Positions 41,677 through 53,600 of a stretch of 64,000 bases of DNA are shown here, piece after piece. The position numbers and the translations under genes are program-made. Each line of letters begins with the position of its first letter. The stretch's first letter is position 1. The DNA is from Tridacna crocea (taxonomy: Eukaryota; Mollusca; Bivalvia; Cardiida; Cardiidae). The notes under the pieces are model-generated. The model had not been told where the DNA came from. It was given only the letters and a program-made list of their open reading frames with translations, and ran no database searches. The DNA lies in the NCBI GenBank assembly GCA_943736015.1, contig OX031065.1:16273427-16337426 (forward strand), given 5' to 3'.

Positions 41677-44600
41677 CTGTCAGAATGAAATTGAGACCAA
41701 ACAATCATGAGATATTGCTCCTAACAAGTTTCTAGAGTTGAGAATGTGTGACTGAGTTGATTTATCCACTGCCATATGATCACACGCCCTTACCCGCATC
41801 ATTTTCTCTGCTCTCGAGAAAGCCAGCACCTGAAACGTTCACTTTTTATCTGTTACAGCTTTGAATTTTGACAAGTCTAAAATAGGTCCGTTTGGTATAA
41901 CGGTGATAGGTGGCTCGACGTTGGAACAACAGGCGATTGATATGCTGATTTACTGTAGAGCAATCTTCTTATATGTGACCTATCACGCAAAAAGGGACTT
42001 TCTGGGAACTGCGAAAAATGTCAAACCCTGGTCAGACTGCGCGAATTGCGCAGGCTGACCAGGGTTGACACTTTTCGTTTTAATGGCATTTTCTGTATGA
42101 AAAGTGGTCATTTTACCTTGTTACACAAGCATTTTTGAATTATCAACTTAAACTGACTCGCACGATCGTTGATCTCTTTTTCATCTAATTGATGGGTCAC
42201 ATTGATTTGCAAAGTGCAAAATAATACATTCTCTTTTAATGTCCATATTTAGACATCAAGTCTATGTGTATGGGTTTGAGAATTAAATTATGTTCAAGAT
42301 TTGTCCCTCGTGATGTTGAATTTTTCCAAAAATTTATGAGCAAATATTATTCAATAAAAATAAGTACCTCATTCCTGCACAAGAGACACATAATCAAGGT
42401 TAAGTGTTGTCCGAAATAAGAGTTTTTTTTGCGTTTATTTCTTTACCAAGTAATCCCTGGTTTTAACGACCGTGAGGAAGAAGCCTTCTGAAAACATGGT
42501 TTGAAAAGGAGAAAATGCTGGTAATCAGCATTTTCTCCTTTTCCCAAAATGTTTTCTACTCTTCCAAATTCAATTTTCGATTTTTGAGTCACTTTTATTT
42601 TGTCGTCTGCCAATACTTTTAGACTAGTCTAAAATTTTATTATATGGTAAAGTGTGAAACATTGTTGGCAGTGTTCCCATCCATCATTTCCAGGAACTTC
42701 TTTTACAAGTACTTTACATTATTTGTACGGTCAGGTGGCAGGGGACTTTAAAATTTGTTCACGGCTCGCGGCTGTGGTGAATCATGTAGCCCTTAGCCGA
42801 AGGCAAAGTGGCGACATGATATGACACAGTCGTGAACAAGTTCCCAAGTCTCTTGCCACCTGACTGTACAACAAATTTATTATACAGCAAAGTTTTGCCC
42901 TTTCAAAGCATGTTAAGCGACCTTTTCCCGTTTTATAATCTCACAAATAAGAGTATGCTGACGAAATAGAAATTCTCCTCTGAGTGCCCCAAGTCAATGA
43001 AAACTGACGTCACTGGAAAATGACGTCACTAAAACGTGCAGTTTGGTGCATAATCATGCAGTCTGGTGATCGATCGATGCCGCCATTTGGGATGTGTTGC
43101 ATGTGTATTGATGTTTACGGGGCACTCAAAAGGGAAACTGGCTTTTCGTGGTTTTTGCCAGGGTACATGATATAATTATGTTCCTAGCATGTTAACCAAT
43201 CAGATCATGAGAAATTTATTTGCAGTATAATAATATTAGTTGTACGGTCAGGTGGCAGGGGACTTGGAAACTTGTTCACGGCTGTGGTTAATCATGTCGC
43301 CCCGAGCCGAAGGCGAGGTGGCGACATGATTCACCACAGCCGTGAACAAGTTTCCAAGGCTGTGGTTAATCATGTCGCCCCGAGCCGAAGGCGAAGTGGC
43401 GACATGATTCACCACAGCCGTGAACAAGTTTCCAAGTCCCCTGCCACCTGACCGTACAACCAATTTATTATACTGCAAAGTTTTACCCTTTCAAAGCGCG
43501 TTAAGCGAAATTTTCCTGTTTTATAATTTCACGAATCGAGTATGCTGACGAAATAGTAATTCCCTTCTGTGTGCCCCAATTCAATGAAAACTGACGTCAC
43601 TGGAAACTGACGTCACTAAATCGTGCAGTTTGGTGAATAAATGTGCAGTCTGGTGATCGATCGACGCCACCAATTTGGATGATGTATTGCACGTGTAGTG
43701 ATGTTTACGGGGCACTCAAAAGGGAAACTGGTTTTTGCCAGGGAACATGATATTATGTTCCCGGCATGTTAACCAATCAGATCACGAGAAATTTCTTTGC
43801 AGTATAATAATATTAGCTGTACGGTCAGGTGGCAGGGCACTTGGAAACTTGTTCACGGCTGTGGTGAATCATGTCGCCCCGAGCCGAAGGCGAGGTTGTG
43901 ACATGTTCGACACAGCCGTGAACAAGTTTCCAAGTGCCCTGCCACCTGACCGTACAACAAATTTATCATACAGCAATGTTTTACCCTTTCAAAGCGCGTT
44001 AAGCGAGATTTTCCTGATTTATAATCTCACGAATTGAGTATGCTGACGAAATAGAAATTTCCTTCTGAGTGCCCCAATTCAATGAAAACTGACGTCATTG
44101 GAAACTGACGTCACTAAAACGTGCAATTTTAGTGCATAAACGTACTCACTCTGATGCACTACGGATCATTCCCATTCACGTCTATAGTTGCCTTAGAAAG
44201 TAGTCCGTCATTATGTGATACTTTCATCACATGACCATAGGTAAAAATGGCGACACAAACGCCGGTGAAAGAAAGACCAATATCGATTGTTTTGTGTGCT
44301 GTTAAAACAGCATACGGCCAATTAGACTTCGTGGTGGGAAATATGAAAAAGGGATTTTCTGAAAAGCTTATATGTCTTTTAAAGGACGATAACTTGTTTT
44401 TTAATCTTACAAACTTGGATCCATCGGTGTGTCAAAATTGTCATCATTCATGGGCGCAGACTATTTTTGTTACCATTGGCGTAAGATTTTGGCCAGTAAA
44501 GAAGCTCGAAAAATAGTTCCATTGTAATACAGGTAAATTCATCAGTTTGAATGGACCTATAAGGTATTCAGAATCCTATTTCCTCTATCTACTTTATAAT

Positions 44601-47600
44601 GTTACACATGAAACAGTTAAACAGTAACACATTTTTCCTCGGTTTGACAAGATTCTTGATATTTAGCCCATTGCAGAGATGTATGTTGAGAGTTGAGAGT
44701 AACGGACGACAACTCTTCTCGGAGATTGAAACGTGCAGTCTGGTGATTGATCGACGCCGCCATTTTGGATGTTGTGTTGCAAGCGTATTGATGTTTACGG
44801 GGCACTCAAAAGGGAAACTGGCTTTACGTGGTTTTTGCCAGGGTACATGATATATATGTTCCCGGCATGTTAACCAATCAGATCACGAGAAATTTCTTTG
44901 CGGTATAATACATGTAAGAAACTCTCTTTTGTGACTGAGCGCATTCAATCATAACTTACTCGAGGCATTTCAGACCGGCTGTGCCACAAATACACAACGA
45001 ACATCCATCGTGAAATCTGTCACCTTCTCTCATGCTCAAACCCCGGAATAGGCAGCCGTCTGAAATAATGTAGAGTTTACGAGAGAGGTCTCAATTTCCA
45101 TTCGAATCGTTTGGAAAACTTTATAAAGACTTGCAAACTCCATTTGGAGTCTGAGAATTTCAAAACACGAAAAAAAAAAATGAAAACACTTATACGAAAT
45201 TATTTGAAGATTACACTTTATCGTAGACGGTATGACAGATTCCAGTCAGTTATTAAAGAACAAGTCATCAAATTAAGATCTAGCCTATTATCTTTGTTGT
45301 AGCCTACGTTCTCTCTGTAAGTATGGCGACGCCAGCAATCTATACTTGCATGCAAAATAAAGTTTGCACGTTATCTCGGACGAATCCAGTCCAACCTTAT
45401 TTACCATGGTGGTAGAATGCGAGTGTTTGAAAGCAGAGGCGAGCAATGTTCTAATATCTGTGTTGTTGAAAAAAACGGTCTGATAGGGGTAGCGACGTGA
45501 TTGCGTGGGGTGGGAGAAAGGGCGCCCGCATACGGCTCGCATTACAAGACAATATCTGAATGCAAATCGTGATAAGGTCTTGCCTGGCCCGCGGTTTCCA
45601 CAGACCTAAATATCATTGCGCAAATGTGGGACCTTCTTAGTGGTAGAAAAAAAGCCTGTCTGTCTGTCTGTCTCAGAATAAGATCTATGCATCATGTAAA
45701 TAAATAATTTGCAGATGTTCGAGCATGCCCTGCAGGTTGAATGGAATAGCAAACGCCCGCACGCCGTACCTACGTCGATTCCATGGGACGCCGCAATATC
45801 CAATATCAATTCTATTTATTCATTTGTTTTCAGTACCAAAAAGTAGGACAAAAGCCAGCACATTCAGCTATGCCAAGAAACATGGTAGCTAGATATTTGA
45901 TAAATCTTTCGTGAAACTTTATCATCTAGATAATATTTCCAGGAAAGTTTGTTTTATTGCGATAATTATCACAATAGCTACTCATATCTCATGGCAAAAA
46001 TACGCGTCCATAGTTTCAAAATGTCAAAAGCCAGCACATTCAGCTATGCCAAGAAACATGGTAGCTAGATATTTGATAAATCTTTCGTGAAACTTTATCA
46101 TCTAGATAATATTTCCAGGAAAGTTTGATTTATTGCGATAATTATCACAATAGCTACTCATATCTCATGGCAAAAATACGTGTCCATAGTTTCAAAATGT
46201 CAAAAGCTAGCACATTCAGCTATGCCAAGAAACATGGTAGCTAGATATTTGATAAATCTTTCGTGAAACTTTTTCATTTAGATAATATTTCCAGGAAAGT
46301 TTGTTTTATTGCGATAATTATCACAATGCTACTCGTATCTCATGGCAAAAATATGCCTCCATAGTTTCGACCAAGATGTAGGAAATAATGTAAAATTGGT
46401 ACCAAACTTACATAGCCTACTTTTATGCATGGATCCCTTGGAAAATAGCCTAAAATTCTGTGCACAGTTAGTTTCTTTTGCGTGTAGGTGTATATTTTTA
46501 GACCAAAACTTTAATGGTAATTTCATCCATGTAGAGTATGTGTACATGTATATTGTATGATGAGACATATATTCGAACCAAAACTATTGAGAAATATCTT
46601 ACTACACACTGGTATGTCACAAAACTCCCAGGACTCATCTTCATTACCGGAAGCTGACGTATAGCACCATGGAGACGACCTAATTTCTCTGGGGTTACGA
46701 CAGAAGTTTTTGTCCAGATTGTCGTATGGATATCGACCAGTAGTGACATAATGAAGGTGACGATTCCACGGCACACACTCCCGGCCGGAGTGCGAGATGT
46801 TTGCATTTCCTCGATATGATAACCCTTTCACGGTCTTGCATAATGTAACAAGTCCCTAAAATAAAGAAAATATACTCAGTGTCTAAAGAAAATATACTCA
46901 GTGTCTAAATATAGCCATTACCTTTTAACCGTCATAAGGTTAGACTAGTTATGATATACAGGACCTGACATGAGTTGGTTTTTGAGATAAAAATTTATCA
47001 AACGAGTCTACAAAAATGTTATATTGATTAATTAAGCGAGCCTTTGGCGAGCTGAATAACATTTTTCCTGGACAAGTTTAATAATTTTTTTACTTCAAAA
47101 ACCAGCGAGTGTCAGATTCTTTTTATCACATTACTGATTAACAAGAATTATAGTCCAAAATGTGTTAAACTAGAGGCATACATGTATCATGTGTAGTGAA
47201 ATTTACATGAAGCCTGTGCACTTACTTTGACAGGTACATTTCGAATGAAAATAGTTCCGAAGAAAATTGCATAATATTGATTTTTGTTTTGAGTCTAACA
47301 GTGATTGAATTAACAACTTTATCATGACAAGAACTGTGACCGCTAATTTCCTCCAGAAACCTAGGTCAGGAATGTTTTAGAAATGAAGCGTATAATTAGA
47401 GTGTTGACCAAATACAGCACTTTTTTCTTACCTCACACGTTTGAGACAAGAAAATTCGTAATGGCTGTATCAAATTGAAATTAAGGAGAGTTATGTGATA
47501 AAGTAATCTAGCATCACGCTTTTGAGAGAGACAGAGAGCTTTCCTATGAAATACTGTACGAGTATTTATAATCGCTCGTGATAGTGGTTTCGTCACTACA

Positions 47601-50600
47601 ATTGCTTATTATTATATCATACTGAAGTAGAAATGAGACTTGCTCTGTGAAGGGTTCATAAGTCATCCGCAGAAAGTATCGAACCATGTCAGACTGCCTA
47701 CGGTCTTCACCGTCGATTGCTCATTTGGGCCCCATCACCTGAAGACTGATAGTTAGGTTACTTAGGTAACGGAGGGAGGGGGTCAGAACAAATTACGGGA
47801 CAATTATCAGTCGTAAGCTCTGCCCGGTTCTCTATCGTACTGGTATATAGAGCCATCACATGGGACCTCGTTTTTAACGTCTTTCTCGAAGGATTATATT
47901 GGGTATTTTGAATGGCCATCCGTTGGGTGCAAGCTTGCATCCTATGGCCAAGTTCTTATTGTTTACAAGTCCTATGTTCTACCACCTTAGCTATTTGGGT
48001 CTCTCTAGTCGTAGTTGAAATATCGACGCATACACCATTACTCCGAGACAGCTAGGTTATAAATTTGATCTATTATTAGGTGAAAAAAGTAGGTATACTT
48101 ACCTGTGTAGAAACACTGGCAATGCATAACCGAATAAAAAGACGAAAACACCATTATTAAAGCAAATATTTCCATAGTTGAACCTTTATCAAAACCTGAA
48201 CTTTTGTATTGCTTCTGTGGTCGGGTCTCGTATCAGACTTTCATACTGAAAGTACACCTGCCTTTGATAGCACAAAATTATCGCCCTGAAGAATGAATGA
48301 TTAAACGTTTCGTAATATTTCCTATCTTATAGTCTAGATATTTTGAAGACTATACAGTCCTTTTTCATAATAATAATAAGGAAAATATTTTATAGGATTA
48401 ATTAACATTTTGAAAAGGATGGATTTTTTTTTTATATAGATTATTGGAAACATACACTGTCTGAAAGAGAACTGACGTGTTTGAAAAAGCGACGCTGTAA
48501 ACATGGTGAAAGAATGTAGTTTCGTGATGATTGCTTTGAAATCGGTTAATTTCTATGGTCGCAACCATGAATTATCAAAGCTTATAATCCATCATTATTT
48601 TCTGATAAATTACCAAAAAAATAACCTTTTCAAAATTTCAGTAAACCATACGAGAACATGGTTTTCTCACTGTTATCCAATAGCGGAAAATGGCTCATTT
48701 GTGGACTCATTCAGCTGCACCAAGGTTTTTTGACCAGCAAAGATCAAAATTAGACTGCATAGAACGTGTAAACCATTTTAGCCTAGTATTAATATAAAAA
48801 TCAACGATAAAATAATCGTGATGATAAAAAAGAAATATGAGTTTCAGTGGAATGTAGCTTAATTACCTCATTACCAAACGGCAATATTTAAGACTGGTTC
48901 AAACTGAAAGCATTTGCAGACGACAAAATAAAAGCGACTGAACATTTGAAATTTGTTTTGTGAAGGGTAGAAAACATTGTGGGAAAAGGAGAAAATGCTG
49001 GTAACCAGCATTTTCTCCTTTTCCCACAATGTTTTCTAAAGGCTTCTTTCTCAGGCTCGTCAATAGTAGGGATTGTGTGGTAATGAGTTAAGCCGTTACA
49101 AGAAGCTGAGCTGGTAGACTTGAATTTGGCACTGAAAGGTTATGGATTTGTCATAAGAGAATCCTGGTCCGATCTCTTAAGGCGGTGCTTGTTATCTAGG
49201 AATGTCGACGGGCAAGGCACTGCGCAAAGTTCCGGCCTTGATGGTCATTCCTTGGTCTTAGGAACAAAGCCCGTAAGTAGGCGTTGGCCGGCCGGTGTAA
49301 TGCAGAAAAATGACCCCCATTACAAAATGACCCCCGGGTCATTTCTCGACGTAGAGGAATGACCCATGGGTCATTTTTCGACGTAGAAAAATGACCCGGG
49401 TCATTATTCTACGTCGAAAAATGACCCGGGGTCATTTCTCGACGTAGAGAAATGACCCATGGGTCATTATTCTACGTCGAGAAATGACCCGGGGGTCATT
49501 TTGTAATGGGGGTCATTTTTCTGCCTTACACCGGCAACATTTAAAGACAAATGCTTTTGGTCATGTGCATGTTGAGATGGGGTGTGTCTCTTTTTTTTAA
49601 TTCGGACAAAACTTACCAACCGTTCTTTTTGGTTGATGTCTACCATGTCTTTATTTACAAAAAAACTCTTATAGAAAGCAAACAAATGAATGGTATATGA
49701 ATACTTCTTTAATATAAAAGATCTTTACATTTGTCTATCTACACTGTAATTTTACAAAAAAAAAAAAAACGTTTTACTATCTATACACAGGTTTAACATT
49801 TAGCAATGATTTCCTGATGTAAGTCTAACAAATAGAAATGTTTGATATAATAATAATAACAATAATAATAATAATAAATGGTAAAAGCCTTACTACAACC
49901 AAGTAATCTATTTGTGAGGTTGTTTTGAAATGTCAAATCAATGTCAGTGTTAAGCCATTACCACACAATCCCTACTTTTGACGCCCCTGAGAAAGAAGCC
50001 TTTTGAAAACACTGAGGGAAAAGGAGAAAATGCTGGTAACCAGCATTTTCTCCTTTTCCCACAGTGTTTTCTACCCTTCCCAAAACAAATTTCTATTTTT
50101 CAGTCACCTTTATTTTGTTGTCTGCAAATGCTTTCAATTTGGACCAGTCTAAAATTTTGTCGTCTGGTAATGAGTTAATCTTTATGGCCTGCAACACGTG
50201 AAATATTTGCGTAAAGTGTCGCCTCAGATCATCCTGCGCAGTTCGTGCAGGCTAATCCGAGACTATCCTTTCCGACTGCATTATATTTGGTCTCACACTC
50301 GACTTGCGAAAAACAGAAAATTACAGAAAAACGAAAAATGTCGTTTCGGATTTGTCAGCGCGGAGTGTGTAGGCTGACCCGAGACGACACTTTACGCAAC
50401 TGTCTGCGTCTTGCAGGTCAATATTATCATGTATGTGTAATATGGAGTGTAAATGTTTCGAGGAAAAAAAAAACGTACAAGAAATGTAAAATAATATGTT
50501 AAATGTAAAACAATAAGTAGAATAAAAAAATTAAACCTGTCATTTTCAAAAGCTTTTTTTACAACCACGTTATTCCTCTAGACAAACCTTGTTATCAAAA

Positions 50601-53600
50601 TCGATAGTTTTGTCTTTGGATTGATAACGTGAAAATCTAAGCATATGTATTTACATGTTGATGTTTCTTTTGAAACTCATATGATATTTTTTCTTCAGCT
50701 GTTCTAGACAAACCTTGTTATCAAAATCAATAGTTTTGTCTTTGGCTTGATAACGTAAAAATCTAAGCATATTTATCTAAATGTTGATGTTTCGTTTGAA
50801 ACTCATAAGATTTTTTTTTCTTCAGCTGTGAATTTGTTTTGAAAAGTCTAACAAGTCACTGCTGAAAATGGAAATCGAAAACTGAAATCGAAAGAAATAG
50901 GGAAAATGTAACATTTTTACACTGAAGCATCTCTACATCACCTCCATTTACAAAATAAGACGGGTTTTAACGACCACGATGAGAGCGGGTTTTGAAAACA
51001 TTATTGGAAAAGGAGCCAATGCTGGTAACCAGTAGAATTTTCTCCTTACCCCGAAAACTTTTCTAGTTTTTAAAAGACTGGCAAAATTATCAAGGACAAA
51101 GGACTCATGTTGTTTGACGTCTGCGCATGCTTTCAATTTTTGCAAGTATTAAGTTTTGCAATCTGGTATAGAGTTAATGCAAAAGTACTTAAAAACTTGA
51201 CACACCTTTTTCATTCAACATACACGCTGTGATAACTTGCTATTTATATAACAGACTTTTGTCATGTTAACCCTTTACTCCACAGATACTCATTTCTACG
51301 CATTGCTTGTAGGAGCCTTTGGAAAACATAGTGGCAAAAGGTGAAATTGCTCGTGACGAGCAATTTCACCTTTTGTCACAATGTTTTCTATGCTATCAAA
51401 AGGTATCATATACACATGAGAAACAGCTTCATCCATGCTGTTATTTAGGGTCAATTAGAGATACCATAGAAATGCTTTATGGGGTAAAGGGTTAAGATAA
51501 GAGACTTGAGTTAAAGGCCCAGTAAAGGTCAAAATATCAGAGCAGGTGTCATAATATATTTACATCACATACATGTAAAAGTATGAAAAGTACTGAGGAG
51601 ATGACAGCTTGTTATCGTGTGTTCGGGCGATATGTTAGTCGCCACCAGAAAAAGAATTTTAGAATCAGGTAAAAAGTAAACTAAAGACACAGCTACGTGG
51701 CAGGTTTTAACCTCGTGTTGAAATTAATTCCTCTGTTAGCAACTAACACTTGGACCGAACGTACAATGATAGACTGTCATCTTCATAATAATTTCTATAC
51801 TTTTGAATGGCATGATATCGATTGAAATACATTTAAACACCCGCTTTGTTTACTTTTGAGCTTTATTGTTGCTTTGGGGTAATTTTTAAAACAAACATCG
51901 ATGATTTTTTTTAAGAAAAGAGAGACAAAGAAAAACACCGTGAAAGGGAACGGCATATGATATTACATACTACACATATTATCATATTACATACCCATAT
52001 TAACAATTAATGACTTCTAGAAATGTTTGCAACATTGTATTTTGTATGCTATTCGTTATGCTAGGCCTGTGGCCTCTATGTACATGTAATTAAAATCGAA
52101 TTGAAATGAAATCAAATTGATATTGAGTTGACATTTGACATAAAATTTCTTAGAAGAAATCCAGAAAAAAATGATTATTTAGCGAGCCTATCGCAAGCTG
52201 AATAATATTTGTCGTCGACATGTTTAATAAAATTTCACATCGAATTCCACGGAATTTCAGATTTGTTTTTATCTCATAATTGCCTCTCAAGAACTATGCT
52301 TTTTGATGTGTTAAAATACAGACCCTCATGTACATATGTAATAAAAAGTGCATAAAGCTGTTTTGCTGCTTCGCAGACTGTGTAAATCACTGGAGAAAAA
52401 AGTAGTTCCATATATAAACTTACATCAACGCTGTTTTGAATCTAAAGGTGATAAAATTTTCAACTTTGTAACGCTCATTAATTGTGGAAAACAATTTCAC
52501 AGAGAATTCTGGAATAGCACTGTTTTAGAACCGAGGCGTATGATTACATAGTTTTGATAACAAACTATTTACTTATCACACATATGGGTAAGATATCTGT
52601 ATTTTTTTTTATCAAATTACTGGAAAAGTAGTATTGATAAAAACGTAACGCTTTACATATACTCGTATATTGTTAAAATACCAAAGTAGCACAGAAGAGG
52701 TGAGTTAAATCAGCAGAGAATTTCATCGGGTATACATTTTTCACATAAATCCCCTTATTTCTAGTGTATAATACATATGGGTCTATATTACTGTGTATCA
52801 CTTAGCAGCTCAACCCTCTACCGAGCAGTTCAGAGTTGTAACTGCCCTATGGAAGAAAGTTTTAAAAAAGATTTGGGAAAAAGGAGAAAGTACTGATAAT
52901 CGCTATTTTCTCCACTTGCCAACAATACTTTCCATCCTACTTAATTGACCCTCTACCACACAATTCCTACTTTTAACGACCCTGTGAAAGAAGCCTTTTG
53001 AAAACTTTGTGGGAAAAGGAGAAAATGCTTGTAACCAGCATTTTCTCCTTTTCCCACAATGTTTTCTACTCTTCCTGAAACAAATTTCAAATTTTCAGTC
53101 ACTTTTATTTTGCCGTCTGCAAATGCTTTCAATTTGGACTAGTGTAAAATTTTGTCGTTTGTTAAAGAGTTTAAAAAACAGGTCCTTCGGAAAAGCCACA
53201 ATTATATGTCGTATCGTCTACACATACACTTTAACATTTGATGAGTCTGAATGAAATTTAGCCAAGAGGTAAATATAGTGAAGGATAAATGTTATTTTTT
53301 AACTGTAACAAATATACAATTTAACATGAAATATTCCCCAATCTCCCTTATTTTAATGAAGTAAACGCCTCTCCGACAGTTGAACCAGAAATGAACTTCT
53401 CTCTCAATGTGAAAAGTTCTCCGCCCCTGTTCCCCTGACCTTTCTGAGGGTAATACCCAACATGGTGGGTCCAGTGTACCGCTGTAACATGGTCCGCTTT
53501 TCACTGAAACGTGCTGAAATTAATAAATTTTCTATTATTCAAACACACATTTGCCAGTAACAGCTGAACGGTTAAACGGTTGGAAGACTGAATGAAAATA

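Larger units (their letters stand above)
42725..44912. mobile_element. Cluster of three fold-back (FB) elements
   Basis: Hairpins start at 42726, 43239 and 43819, each followed by a ~350-bp body (ATTTATTATACTGCAAAG, GACGTCACTGGAAA, GATCGATCGACGCC, GGGCACTCAAAAGGGAAACT, CCAATCAGATCACGAGAAAT). Stem arms are about 63 bp and nearly perfect (TGTACGGTCAGGTGGCAGG), with a CCGAGCCGAAGGCGAG loop. The three units form a head-to-tail array with 510-580 bp spacing. The third is interrupted at 44138-44732. Confidence 0.82.

Noticed and set aside
41421-41708. Separate small gene starting at ATG 41699 (MIVWSQFHSDRC...)
   Set aside because: A good splice acceptor (TTCATTCTGACAG) lies just before the first cysteine and joins the kringle exon in frame. 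The upstream residues are better explained as intron.
43248-44037. Frames with [19 protein letters not shown] repeats
   Set aside because: They are translations of the fold-back stem and loop, found on both strands and at several loci.
6180-50060. Regularly recurring palindromes that could suggest a CRISPR array
   Set aside because: Copies are hundreds of bases to kilobases apart, occur in both orientations and lie in introns of a eukaryotic gene. They are MITEs.
564-53254. Many short frames with the recurring peptide [16 protein letters not shown] or similar, on both strands
   Set aside because: They are translations of the T1 hairpin and arms. The same peptide appears on both strands because the DNA is palindromic; there are no starts, splice contexts or codon signs of real proteins.
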